Of a stretch of 64,000 nucleotides of DNA, positions 1-11,924 are shown one piece after another (positions within the stretch are counted from its first letter, which is position 1; each line of letters begins with the position of its first letter). The notes beneath the pieces are model-generated. The model saw only the letters and a list, made by a program, of their open reading frames with translations, had not been told where the DNA came from and searched no databases. Origin of the DNA: Clusia tigrina. Lineage: Eukaryota; Arthropoda; Insecta; Diptera; Clusiidae. The translations under genes and the position numbers were made by a program. The DNA is taken from assembly GCA_920105625.2 (NCBI GenBank), contig OV050031.1, positions 44,452,925 through 44,516,924 on the forward strand, given 5' to 3'.

Positions 1-2210
1 GAAAATTAAATTGCATTTCCTTTGAAAACTCCAATACCAATTAAAAGTAATTAATTTTTATTACCGTTGAAAATTGCAATGCCAATTAAAATTAAATTGC
101 ATTAACATTGAAAATTCCAATTCCAATTTAAACTAAATTGTATTACCATTGAAAATTCCCATGCTAATTAAAATTAATGGCATAACCATTGACAATTCCA
201 ATGCCTATTAAAATTAAATTGCAATACCTTCGAAAATTCCAATGCCAATTAAAATTAAATGCAATACAATTAAAAATTCCAATGCTAATTAAAGCCAAAT
301 TGCATCACCATTGAAAATTCCAATCCCTATTAAAATTAAATTGCATTACTATTGAAAATTTTAATTTCTAATTTCAATTAAATTGCACTACCATTCAAAG
401 ATTTAATGCTAATTAAAATTAAATTGCATTATCTCTAAAAATTTAATGCTAATTAAAATTAAATTGCATTACTATTGAAAATTCCATTGCCATTTAAAAT
501 TAAATGGCATTACAATTGAAAATTCTAAAGCTAATTAAAGTAAAATTGCATTTACATTGACAATTCCAATGCCAGTTAAAATAAAGTTGAATTATCATTG
601 CCAATTTCAATGTTAATTTAAATTGAATTGCATTGCCATTGAAAATTTCAATGCTAATTACAATTAATTTGCATTACCATTGATATATCCAATATCTATT
701 AAAATTAAATTGCATTACCATTGAAAATTCCAACGCCCATTAAAATTAAATTGCGTCACAATTGAAAATGCCAATGCTAATTAAAATAAATTGCATTACC
801 ATTGAAATTTCCAATGCTAATTACAATTAAATTATATTACCATTAAAAAATTAAAATTACATTACCATTGAAAATTCCAATGTTAATTAAAATACAATTG
901 CATTACTATTGAAAATTCCAATGCTAATTAAAGTTAAATTGCATTACCATTGACAGCTCCTATGCCAATTATAATTAAATTAAATTGCATTACCAGAGAT
1001 AATTCCATTGCCAATTAAAATAAAATTGCATTGCCATTGAAAATTCCAATGCTAATTACAATTAAATTTTATAACCATTGACAATTCCAATGCTAATTAA
1101 AGTGAAAGTGCAATTTAATTTTAATTTCATTACCATTGACAATTCCAATGCCAATTAAAATCAAATTGCATTACCATTGAAAGTTTCAATGCCAATTAAA
1201 GTTAAATTGCGTAACCAATGAAATTAAAATTAAATTGCATTTCCATTGAAAATTTCTAAGCAAATTAAAATTCAGTTGCATTACTCAAATTCAATTTTAA
1301 TTAAATTAAATTCCATTATCAGTGAAAATTCCAATGCTAATTAAAGTTAAATTGCATTACCATAGAATATTCCAATGCTACTTAAATTAAATTGCATTAC
1401 TATTAAAAATTTTAAATTCTAATTTCAATTAAATTGCACTACCGTTAAACATTTTACTGCTAAACAAAATGAAATTGCATTACCATTGAAAATAAAAATG
1501 CAAATTAAAATTAAAGTGCCTTACCATTGAAAATTCCAATGCTTATCACAATTAAGTTGCATTTCCATTGACAATTCCAATGAGAATTCAAATTAAATTG
1601 TATTACCATTGAAAAATTCAAACGAAATGAAAATTTAATTGCATTACCATTGAAAATACCAATGCTAATTAGAACGCAATTGCTTTACCATTGAAAATTG
1701 TAATGCTCATTACAATTAAATTGCAGTACCATTGAAAATTTCCATACAAATGAAAATAAAATTGCATTACCATTGACAATTCCAATGCTAATTAAATTTA
1801 AATTGTATTACCATTGAAAATTGAAATACAACTTACAATTCAATTGGGATACCATTGAAAATTCCAATGCCAACTAAAATTAAATTTCATTACTATTGAA
1901 AATTTTAATTTCTAATTACAATTAATATGAATTACCATTAAAAATTTGTATGCTAATTAACATTAAATTGCATTAGCATTGAAAATTCCAATGCTAATTT
2001 AAATTAAAATGCATTACCATTGAATATTCAATTGCCAATTAAAATTAAATTGCATTACAATTGAAAACTCCATTGCTAATTAAAGTTAAATTGCATTACC
2101 ATTGACAATTCCAATGCCAATTAGAATAAAATTGCATTACCATTGACAATTTCAATACAAATTAAAATTGAGATGCATTGCCATTAAAAATTCCAATGCC
2201 ACTTAAAATT
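1..2210 (+). repeat. HOR unit, 2244-bp form (first 34 bp outside window)
   Basis: Compared with 9681-11924, the window opens 34 bp after the AAATGGTATT landmark, so the full unit would be 2244 bp, about 55 monomers. It shares with 9715 and 29714 the diagnostic TTGAAAACTCCAATACC followed by AAAAGTAATTAATTT, where most other units have AAAAGTAATTTTT. The next landmark is at 2211. Confidence 0.85.
1110..1126 (-). repeat. 17-bp reversed segment inside a satellite monomer (type example)
   Basis: The sequence GCAATTTAATTTTAATT is the exact reverse complement of the consensus AATTAAAATTAAATTGC. It sits in a plus-oriented monomer between GAAAGTG and TCATTACC. It recurs once per sub-unit, for example at 3390-3406 and 4050-4066. 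A micro-inversion explains it simply, but the segment is close to palindromic, so point mutation could give a similar string. Confidence 0.55.
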
Positions 2211-3341
2211 AAATGGTATTTTAATTTGAAAATCCAACGCCAATGAAAATTAAATTGCATTTCCTTTGAAAATTCCAATACCAATTAAAAGTAATTTTTA
2301 TTACCGTTGAAAATTGCAATGCCAATTAAAATTAAATTGCATTAACATTGAAAATTCCAATGCCAATTTCAACTAAATTGTATTACCATTGAAAATTCCC
2401 ATGCTAATTACAATTAATGGCATAACCATTGACAATTCCAATGCCTATTAAAATTAAATTGCAAAATCATGGAAAGTTCCAATGCCAATTAATATTAAAT
2501 TGCAATACCTTCGAAAATTCCAATGCCAATTAAAATTAAATGCAATACAATTAAAAATTCCAATGCTAATTAAAGCCAAATTGCATCAGCATTGAAAATT
2601 CCAATCCCTATTAAAATTAAATTGCATTACTATTGAAAATTTTAATTTCTAATTACAATTAAATGGCACTACCATTCAAAGATTTAATGCTAATTAAAAT
2701 TAAATTGCATTATCTCTAAAAATTTAATGCTAATTCAAATTAAATTGCATTACTATTGAAAATTCCATTGCCATTTAAAATTAAATGGCATTACAATTGA
2801 AAATTCTAAAGCTAATTAAAGTTAAATTGCATTTACATTGACAATTCCAATGCCAGTTAAAATAAAGTTGAATTATCATTGACAATTTCAATGTTAATTA
2901 AAATTGATTTGCATTGCCATTGAAAATTTCAATGCTAATTACAATTAATTTGCATTACCATTGATATATCCAATATCTATTAAAATTAAATTGCATTACT
3001 ATTGAAAATTCCAACGCCCATTAAAATTAAATTGCGTCACCATTGAAAATGCCAATGCTAATTAAAATAAATTGCATTACCATTGAAATTTCCAATGCTA
3101 ATTACAATTAAATTATATTACCATTCAAAATTAAAATTGCATTACCATTGAAAATTCCAATGTTTATAAAAATACAATTGCATTACTATTGAAAATTCCA
3201 ATGCAAATAAAAGTTAAATTGCATTACCATTGACAGTTCCTATGCCAATTATAATTAAATTAAATTGCATTACCAGAGATAATTCCATTGCCAATTAAAA
3301 TAAAATTGCATTGCCATTGAAAATTCCAATGCTAATTACAA

Positions 3342-4643
3342 TTAAATTTTATAACCATTGACAATTCCAATGGTAATTAAAGTGAAAGTGCAATTTAATT
3401 TTAATTTCATTACCATTGACAATTCCAATGCCAATTAAAATCAAATTACATTACCATTGAAAGTTCCAATGCCAATTAAAGTTAATTGCGTAACCAATGA
3501 AATTAAAATTAAATTGCATTTCCATTGAAAATTTCTAAGCAAATTAGTATTCAGTTGCATTACTGAAATTCAATGTTAATTAAATAAAATTCCATTATCA
3601 GTGAAAATTCCAATGCAAATTACAGTTAAATTGCATTACAATTGACAATTCCAATACCAATTAAAATTAAAATACATTATCATTGATAATTCCATTGGTA
3701 ATTAAAATTAATTTGCATTACCATTGACAATTCCAATGCTAATTAAAATTAAATTGCATTACCATTGAAAATTCCAATGCGAATTAAAGTTAAATTGCAT
3801 TAACATTGACTATTCCAATGACAATTAAAATAAAATTGCTTTACCATAAACAACTCCAATGCTAATTACAATTAAATTGCATTACCATTAAAAATTCCAA
3901 TTCCAATTAAAATTAAGTTGCATTAACATTTACAATTTCAATGCCAATTGAAATTAAATTGCACAACCATTGATTCCAATTCTAATTACAATTAATCTTT
4001 ATTACCATTGACAATTCCAATGCTAATGAAAGTGAAAGTGCAATTTAATTTTAATTTCATTACCATTGACAATTCCAATGCCAATTAAAATCAAATTGCA
4101 TTACCATTGAAAGTTCCAATGCCAATTAAAGTTAAATTGCGTAACCAATGAAATTAAAATTAAATTGCATTTCCATTGAAAATTTCTAAGCAAATTAATA
4201 TTCAGTTGCATTACTCAAATTCAATGTTAATTAAATAAAATTCCATTATCAGTGAAAATTCCAATGCAAATTACAGTTAAACTGCATTACAATTGACAAT
4301 TCCAATACCAATTAAAATTAAAATACATTATCATTGATAATTCCATTGGTAATTAAAATTAATTTGCATTACCATTGACAATTCCAATGCTAATTAAAAT
4401 TAAATTGCATTACCATTGAAAATTCCAATGCGAATTAAAGTTAAATTGCATTACCATTGACAATTCCAATGACAATTAAAATAAAATTGCTTTACCATAA
4501 AAAACTCCAATGCTAATTACAATTAAATTGCATTACCATTAAAAATTCCAATTCCAATTAAAATTAAGTTGCATTAACATTTACAATTTCAATGCCAATT
4601 GAAATTAAATTGCACAACCATTGATTCCAATGCTAATTACACT
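3342..4643 (+). repeat. Pair of 651-bp satellite sub-units (type example)
   Basis: Two successive blocks of about 16 monomers, marked by the truncated CCATTGATTCC monomer followed by TAATCTTTATTACC (TAATCTT at 3993 and 4644, exactly 651 bp apart). The same 651-bp step recurs at 6177/6828, 7315/7966, 13675/14326, 33706/34357 and 46793/47444. The block edges are arbitrary because the array is continuous. Confidence 0.8.
3741..3781 (+). repeat. Representative near-consensus satellite monomer
   Basis: One 41-bp unit matching the consensus at all but its last base (G for T). It contains A-runs at unit positions 5-8 and 28-31, and the dyad CATTG-N7-CAATG in its second half. It is given as a reference point for phasing the array; the unit start is arbitrary. 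Confidence 0.85.
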
Positions 4644-4907
4644 TAATCTTTATTACCATTGACAATTCCAATGCTAATGAAAGTGAAAATGCAATTTAAT
4701 TTTAATTTCATTACCATTGACAATTCCAATGTCAATTAAAATCAAATTGCATTACCATTGAAAGTTCCAATGCCAATTAAAGTTGAATTGCTTAACCAAT
4801 GAAATTATAATTAAATTGCATTTCCATTGAAAATTTCTAAGCAAATTAAAATTCAGTTGCATTACTCAAATTCAATTTTAATTAAATTAAATTCCATTAT
4901 CAGTGAA

Positions 4908-7900
4908 AATTCCAATGCTAATTAAAGTTAAATTGCATTACCATTGAATATTCCAATGCTACTTAAATTAAATTGCATTACTATTAAAAATTTTAAATTC
5001 TAATTTCAATTAAATTGCACTACCGTTAAACATTTTACTGCTAAACAAAATGAAATTGCATTACCATTGAAAATAAAAATGCTAATTAAAATTAAAGTGC
5101 CTAACCATTGAAAATTCCATTGCTTATCACAATTAAGTTGCATTTCCATTGACAATTCCAATGAGAATTCAAATTAAATTGTATTACCATTGAAAAATTC
5201 AAAGGAAATGATAATTTAATTGCATTAGCATTGAAAATTCCAATGCTAATTAAAACGCAATTGCTTTACCATTGAAAATTGTAATGCTCATTACAATTAA
5301 ATTGCTGTACCACTGAAAATTTCAAAACAAATGAAAATAAAATTGCATTACCATTGACAATTCCAATGCTAATTAAATTTAAATTGCATTTCCATTGAAA
5401 ATTGAAATACAACTTACAATTCAATTGGAATACCATTGCAAATACCAATGCCAACTAAAATTAAATTTCATTACTATTGAAAATTTTAATTTCTAATTAC
5501 AATTAATATGAATTACCATTAAAAATTTGTACGCTAATTAACATTAAATTGCATTAGCATTGTAAATTCCAATGCTAATTTAAATTAAAATGCATTACCA
5601 TTCAATTGCCAATTAAAATTAAATTGCATTACAATTGAAAACTCCATTGCTAATTAAAGTTAAATTGCATTACCATTGACAATTCCAATGCCAATTAAAA
5701 TTAATTGCATTATAATTGACAATTCCAATGCCAATTAGAATAAAATTGTATTACCATTGAAAAATTCAAAGGAAATGAAAATTTAATTGCATTACCATTG
5801 AAAATTGCAATGCTAATTAAAATTAAATTGCATTACCATTGAAAATTTCAATGCAAATTAAAATTCAATTGCATTCCATTGGTAATTAAAATTAATTTGC
5901 ATTACCATTGACATTTCCAATGCTAATTTAAATTAAATTGCATTACCATTGAAAATTCCAATGCGAATTAAAGTTAAATTGCATTACCATTGACAATTCC
6001 AATGACAATTAAAATAAAATTGCTTTACCATAAACAACTCCAATGCTAATTACAATTAAATTGCATTACCATTAAAAATTCCAATTCCAATTAAAATTAA
6101 GTTGCATTAACATTTACAATTTCAATGCCAATTGAAATTAAATTGCACAACCATTGATTCCAATGTTAATTACAATTAATCTTTATTACCATTGACAATT
6201 CCAATGCTAATGAAAGTGAAAATGCAATTTAATTTTAATTTCATTACCATTGACAATTCCAATGCCAATTAAAATCAAATTGCATTACCATTGAAAGTTT
6301 CAATGCCAATTAAAGTTAAATTGCGTAACCAATGAAATTAAAATTAAATTGCATTTCCATTGAAAATTTCTAAGCAAATTAATATTCAGTTGCATTACTC
6401 AAATTCAATGTTAATTAAATAAAATTCCATTATCAGTGAAAATTCCAATGCAAATTACAGTTAAACTGCATTACAATTGACAATTCCAATACCAATTAAA
6501 ATTAAAATACATTATCATTGATAATTCCATTGATAATTAAAATTAATTTGCATTACCATTGACAATTCCAATGCTAATTAAAATTAAATTGCATTACCAT
6601 TGAAAATTCCAATGCGAATTAAAGTTAAATTGCATTACCATTGACAATTCCAATGACAATTAAAATAAAATTGCTTTACCATAAAAAACTCCAATGCTAA
6701 TTACAATTAAATTGCATTACCATTAAAAATTCCAATTCCAATTAAAATTAAGTTGCATTAACATTTACAATTTCAATGCCAATTGAAATTAAATTGCACA
6801 ACCATTGATTCCAATGCTAATTACACTTAATCTTTATTACCATTGACAATTCCAATGCTAATGAAAGTGAAAATGCAATTTAATTTTAATTTCATTACCA
6901 TTGACAATTCCAATGTCAATTAAAATCAAATTGCATTACCATTGAAAGTTCCAATGCCAATTAAAGTTGAATTGCTTAACCAATGAAATTATAATTAAAT
7001 TGCATTTCCATTGAAAATTTCTAAGCAAATTAAAATTCAGTTGCATTACTCAAATTCAATTTTAATTAAATTAAATTCCATTATCAGTGAAAATTCCAAT
7101 GCGAATTAAAGTTAAATTGCATTACCATTGACAATTCCAATGACAATTAAAATAAAATTGCTTTACCATAAACAACTCCAATGCTAATTACAATTAAATT
7201 GCATTACCATTAAAAATTCCAATTCCAATTAAAATTAAGTTGCATTAACATTTACAATTTCAATGCCAATTGAAATTAAATTGCACAACCATTGATTCCA
7301 ATGTTAATTACAATTAATCTTTATTACCATTGACAATTCCAATGCTAATGAAAGTGAAAATGCAATTTAATTTTAATTTCATTACCATTGACAATTCCAA
7401 TGCCAATTAAAATCAAATTGCATTACCATTGAAAGTTTCAATGCCAATTAAAGTTAAATTGCGTAACCAATGAAATTAAAATTAAATTGCATTTCCATTG
7501 AAAATTTCTAAGCAAATTAATATTCAGTTGCATTACTCAAATTCAATGTTAATTAAATAAAATTCCATTATCAGTGAAAATTCCAATGCAAATTACAGTT
7601 AAACTGCATTACAATTGACAATTCCAATACCAATTAAAATTAAAATACATTATCATTGATAATTCCATTGATAATTAAAATTAATTTGCATTACCATTGA
7701 CAATTCCAATGCTAATTAAAATTAAATTGCATTACCATTGAAAATTCCAATGCGAATTAAAGTTAAATTGCATTACCATTGACAATTCCAATGACAATTA
7801 AAATAAAATTGCTTTACCATAAAAAACTCCAATGCTAATTACAATTAAATTGCATTACCATTAAAAATTCCAATTCCAATTAAAATTAAGTTGCATTAAC

Positions 7901-9276
7901 ATTTACAATTTCAATGCCAATTGAAATTAAATTGCACAACCATTGATTCCAATGCTAATTACACTTAATCTTTATTACCATTGACAATTCCAATGCTAAT
8001 GAAAGTGAAAATGCAATTTAATTTTAATTTCATTACCATTGACAATTCCAATGTCAATTAAAATCAAATTGCATTACCATTGAAAGTTCCAATGCCAATT
8101 AAAGTTGAATTGCTTAACCAATGAAATTATAATTAAATTGCATTTCCATTGAAAATTTCTAAGCAAATTAAAATTCAGTTGCATTACTCAAATTCAATTT
8201 TAATTAAATTAAATTCCATTATCAGTGAAAATTCCAATGCTAATTAAAGTTAAATTGCATTACCATTGAATATTCCAATGCTACTTAAATTAAATTGCAT
8301 TACTATTAAAAATTTTAAATTCTAATTTCAATTAAATTGCACTACCGTTAAACATTTTACTGCTAAACAAAATGAAATTGCATTACCATTGAAAATAAAA
8401 ATGCTAATTAAAATTAAAGTGCCTTACCATTGAAAATTCCAATGCTTATCACAATTAAGTTGCATTTCCATTGACAATTCCAATGAGAATTCAAATTAAA
8501 TTGTATTACCATTGAAAAATTCAAAGGAAATGAAAATTTAATTGCATTAGCATTGAAAATTCCAATGCTAATTAAAACGCAATTGCTTTACCATTGAAAA
8601 TTGTAATGCTCATTACAATTAAATTGCTGTACCACTGAAAATTTCAAAACAAATGAAAATAAAATTGCATTACCATTGACAATTCCAATGCTAATTAAAT
8701 TTAAATTGCATTTCCATTGAAAATTGAAATACAACTTACAATTCAATTGGAATACCATTGCAAATACCAATGCCAACTAAAATTAAATTTCATTACTATT
8801 GAAAATTTTAATTTCTAATTACAATTAATATGAATTACCATTAAAAATGTGTATGCTAATTAACATTAAATTGCATTAGCATTGTAAATTCCAATGCTAA
8901 TTTAAATTAAAATGTATTACCATTCAATTGCCAATTAAAATTAAATTGCATTACAATTGAAAACTCCATTGCTAATTAAAGTTAAATTGCATTACCATTG
9001 ACAATTCCAATGCCAATTAAAATTAATTGCATTATAATTGACAATTCCAATGCCAATTAGAATAAAATTGTATTACCATTGAAAAATTCAAAGGAAATGA
9101 AAATTTAATTGCATTACCATTGAAAATTGCAATGCTAATTAAAATTAAATTGCATTACCATTGAAAATTTCAATGCAAATTAAAATTCAATTGCATTCCA
9201 TTGGTAATTAAAATTAATTTGCATTACCATTGACATTTCCAATGCTAATTTAAATTAAATTGCATTACCATTGAAA
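4908..9276 (+). repeat. 3322-bp offset duplication
   Basis: 4908-5953 recurs at 8230-9275 with an offset of 3322 bp. It includes a chance open stretch (5266-5454 and 8588-8776 on the minus strand) and the monomer GACATTTCCAATGC (5920 and 9232). The intervening 1138-bp duplication lies between the two copies. Confidence 0.82.
5954..8229 (+). repeat. 1138-bp tandem duplication within the array
   Basis: Sequence from 5954 (AATTCCAATGCGAATT) to 7091 is repeated from 7092 to 8229. Both copies carry the private variant CCAATGTTAATTAC just before TAATCTT (6177 and 7315), and both run through TAATCTT at 6828 and 7966. I saw no clear difference between the copies, so the event is recent or the copies have been homogenised. 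Confidence 0.85.
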
Positions 9277-9680
9277 ATTCCAATGCGAATTAAAGTTAAA
9301 TTGCATTACCATTGACAATTCCAATGACAATTAAAATAAAATTGCTTTACCATAAACAACTCCAATGCTAATTACAATTAAATTGCATTACCATTAAAAA
9401 TTCCAATTCCAATTAAAATTAAGTTGCATTAACATTTACAATTTCAATGCCAATTGAAATTAAATTGCACAACCATTGATTCCAATGCTAATTACAATTA
9501 ATCTTTATTACCATTGACAATTCCAATGCTAATGAAAGTGAAAATGCAATTTAATTTTAATTTCATTACCATTGACAATTCCAATGCCAATTAGAATAAA
9601 ATTGCATTACCATTGACAATTTCAATACAAATTAAAATTGAGATGCATTGCCATTAAAAGTTCCAATGCCAGTTAAAATT

Positions 9681-11924
9681 AAATGGTATTTTAATATGAA
9701 ATTCCAACGCCAATGAAAATTAAATTGCATTTCCTTTGAAAACTCCAATACCAATTAAAAGTAATTAATTTTTATTACCGTTGAAAATTGCAATGCCAAT
9801 TAAAATTAAATTGCATTAACATTGAAAATTCCAATGCCAATTTAAACTAAATTGTATTACCATTGAAAATTCCCATGCTAATTAAAATTAATGGCATAAC
9901 CATTGACAATTCCAATGCCTATTAAAATTAAATTGCAATACCTTCGAAAATTCCAATGCCAATTAAAATTAAATGCAATACAATTAAAAATTCCAATGCT
10001 AATTAAAGCCAAATTGCATCACCATTGAAAATTCCAATCCCTATTAAAATTAAATTGCATTACTATTGAAAATTTTAATTTCTAATTTCAATTAAATTGC
10101 ACTACCATTCAAAGATTTAATGCTAATTAAAATTAAATTGCATAATCTCTAAAAATTTAATGCTAATTAAAATTAAATTGCATTACTATTGAAAATTCCA
10201 TTGCCATTTAAAATTAAATGGCATTACAATTGAAAATTCTAAAGCTAATTAAAGTAAAATTGCATTTACATTGACAATTCCAATGCCAGTTAAAATAAAG
10301 TTGAATTATCATTGCCAATTTCAATGTTAATTTAAATTGAATTGCATTGCCATTGAAAATTTCAATGCTAATTACAATTAATTTGCATTACCATTGATAT
10401 ATCCAATATCTATTAAAATTAAATTGCATTACCATTGAAAATTCCAACGCCCATTAAAATTAAATTGCGTCACAATTGAAAATGCCAATGCTAATTAAAA
10501 TAAATTGCATTACCATTGAAATTTCCAATGCTAATTACAATTAAATTATATTACCATTAAAAAATTAAAATTACATTACCATTGAAAATTCCAATGTTAA
10601 TTAAAATACAATTGCATTACTATTGAAAATTCCAATGCTAATTAAAGTTAAATTGCATTACCATTGACAGCTCCTATGCCAATTATAATTAAATTAAATT
10701 GCATTACCAGAGATAATTCCATTGCCAATTAAAATAAAATTGCATTGCCATTGAAAATTCCAATGCTAATTACAATTAAATTTTATAACCATTGACAATT
10801 CCAATGCTAATTAAAGTGAAAGTGCAATTTAATTTTAATTTCATTACCATTGACAATTCCAATGCCAATTAAAATCAAATTGCATTACCATTGAAAGTTT
10901 CAATGCCAATTAAAGTTAAATTGCGTAACCAATGAAATTAAAATTAAATTGCATTTCCATTGAAAATTTCTAAGCAAATTAAAATTCAGTTGCATTACTC
11001 AAATTCAATTTTAATTAAATTAAATTCCATTATCAGTGAAAATTCCAATGCTAATTAAAGTTAAATTGCATTACCATAGAATATTCCAATGCTACTTAAA
11101 TTAAATTGCATTACTATTAAAAATTTTAAATTCTAATTTCAATTAAATTGCACTACCGTTAAACATTTTACTGCTAAACAAAATGAAATTGCATTACCAT
11201 TGAAAATAAAAATGCAAATTAAAATTAAAGTGCCTTACCATTGAAAATTCCAATGCTTATCACAATTAAGTTGCATTTCCATTGACAATTCCAATGAGAA
11301 TTCAAATTAAATTGTATTACCATTGAAAAATTCAAACGAAATGAAAATTTAATTGCATTACCATTGAAAATACCAATGCTAATTAGAACGCAATTGCTTT
11401 ACCATTGAAAATTGTAATGCTCATTACAATTAAATTGCAGTACCATTGAAAATTTCCATACAAATGAAAATAAAATTGCATTACCATTGACAATTCCAAT
11501 GCTAATTAAATTTAAATTGCATTACCATTGAAAATTGAAATACAACTTACAATTCAATTGGGATACCATTGAAAATTCCAATGCCAACTAAAATTAAATT
11601 TCATTACTATTGAAAATTTTAATTTCTAATTACAATTAATATGAATTACCATTAAAAATTTGTATGCTAATTAACATTAAATTGCATTAGCATTGAAAAT
11701 TCCAATGCTAATTTAAATTAAAATGCATTACCATTGAATATTCAATTGCCAATTAAAATTAAATTGCATTACAATTGAAAACTCCATTGCTAATTAAAGT
11801 TAAATTGCATTACCATTGACAATTCCAATGCCAATTAGAATAAAATTGCATTACCATTGACAATTTCAATACAAATTAAAATTGAGATGCATTGCCATTA
11901 AAAATTCCAATGCCAGTTAAAATT
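9681..11924 (+). repeat. HOR unit, 2244-bp form, second copy
   Basis: Begins with AAATGGTATT and closely repeats 1-2210. It carries the same AAAAGTAATTAATTT variant and the same ACCATAGAATATTCC variant near 11072, which also occurs near 1360 and 31075. Only scattered substitutions separate the three 2244-bp copies, such as GCATAATCTC here (10140) against GCATTATCTC elsewhere. Confidence 0.88.

Larger units (their letters stand above)
2211..9680 (+). repeat. Expanded HOR unit, 7470 bp, with nested duplications
   Basis: The longest landmark-to-landmark interval in the window. Its size comes from internal amplification: 651-bp sub-units (TAATCTT marks at 3993/4644, 6177/6828, 7315/7966), a 1138-bp tandem duplication (5954-8229), and a 3322-bp offset between 4908 and 8230. 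The first 3.7 kb corresponds to sequence from 11925 onward at an offset of 9714 bp, falling to 9682 bp after a 32-bp deletion in the later copy near 12840. Confidence 0.85.

Noticed and set aside
5266..5454. A 62-codon minus-strand open frame, repeated at 8588-8776, 14948-15136 and 43363-43551
   Set aside because: It is satellite read through by chance. The copies are identical or nearly so because the HORs are, and the 41-bp period shifts the reading frame at each monomer. There is no start context, domain or codon pattern.
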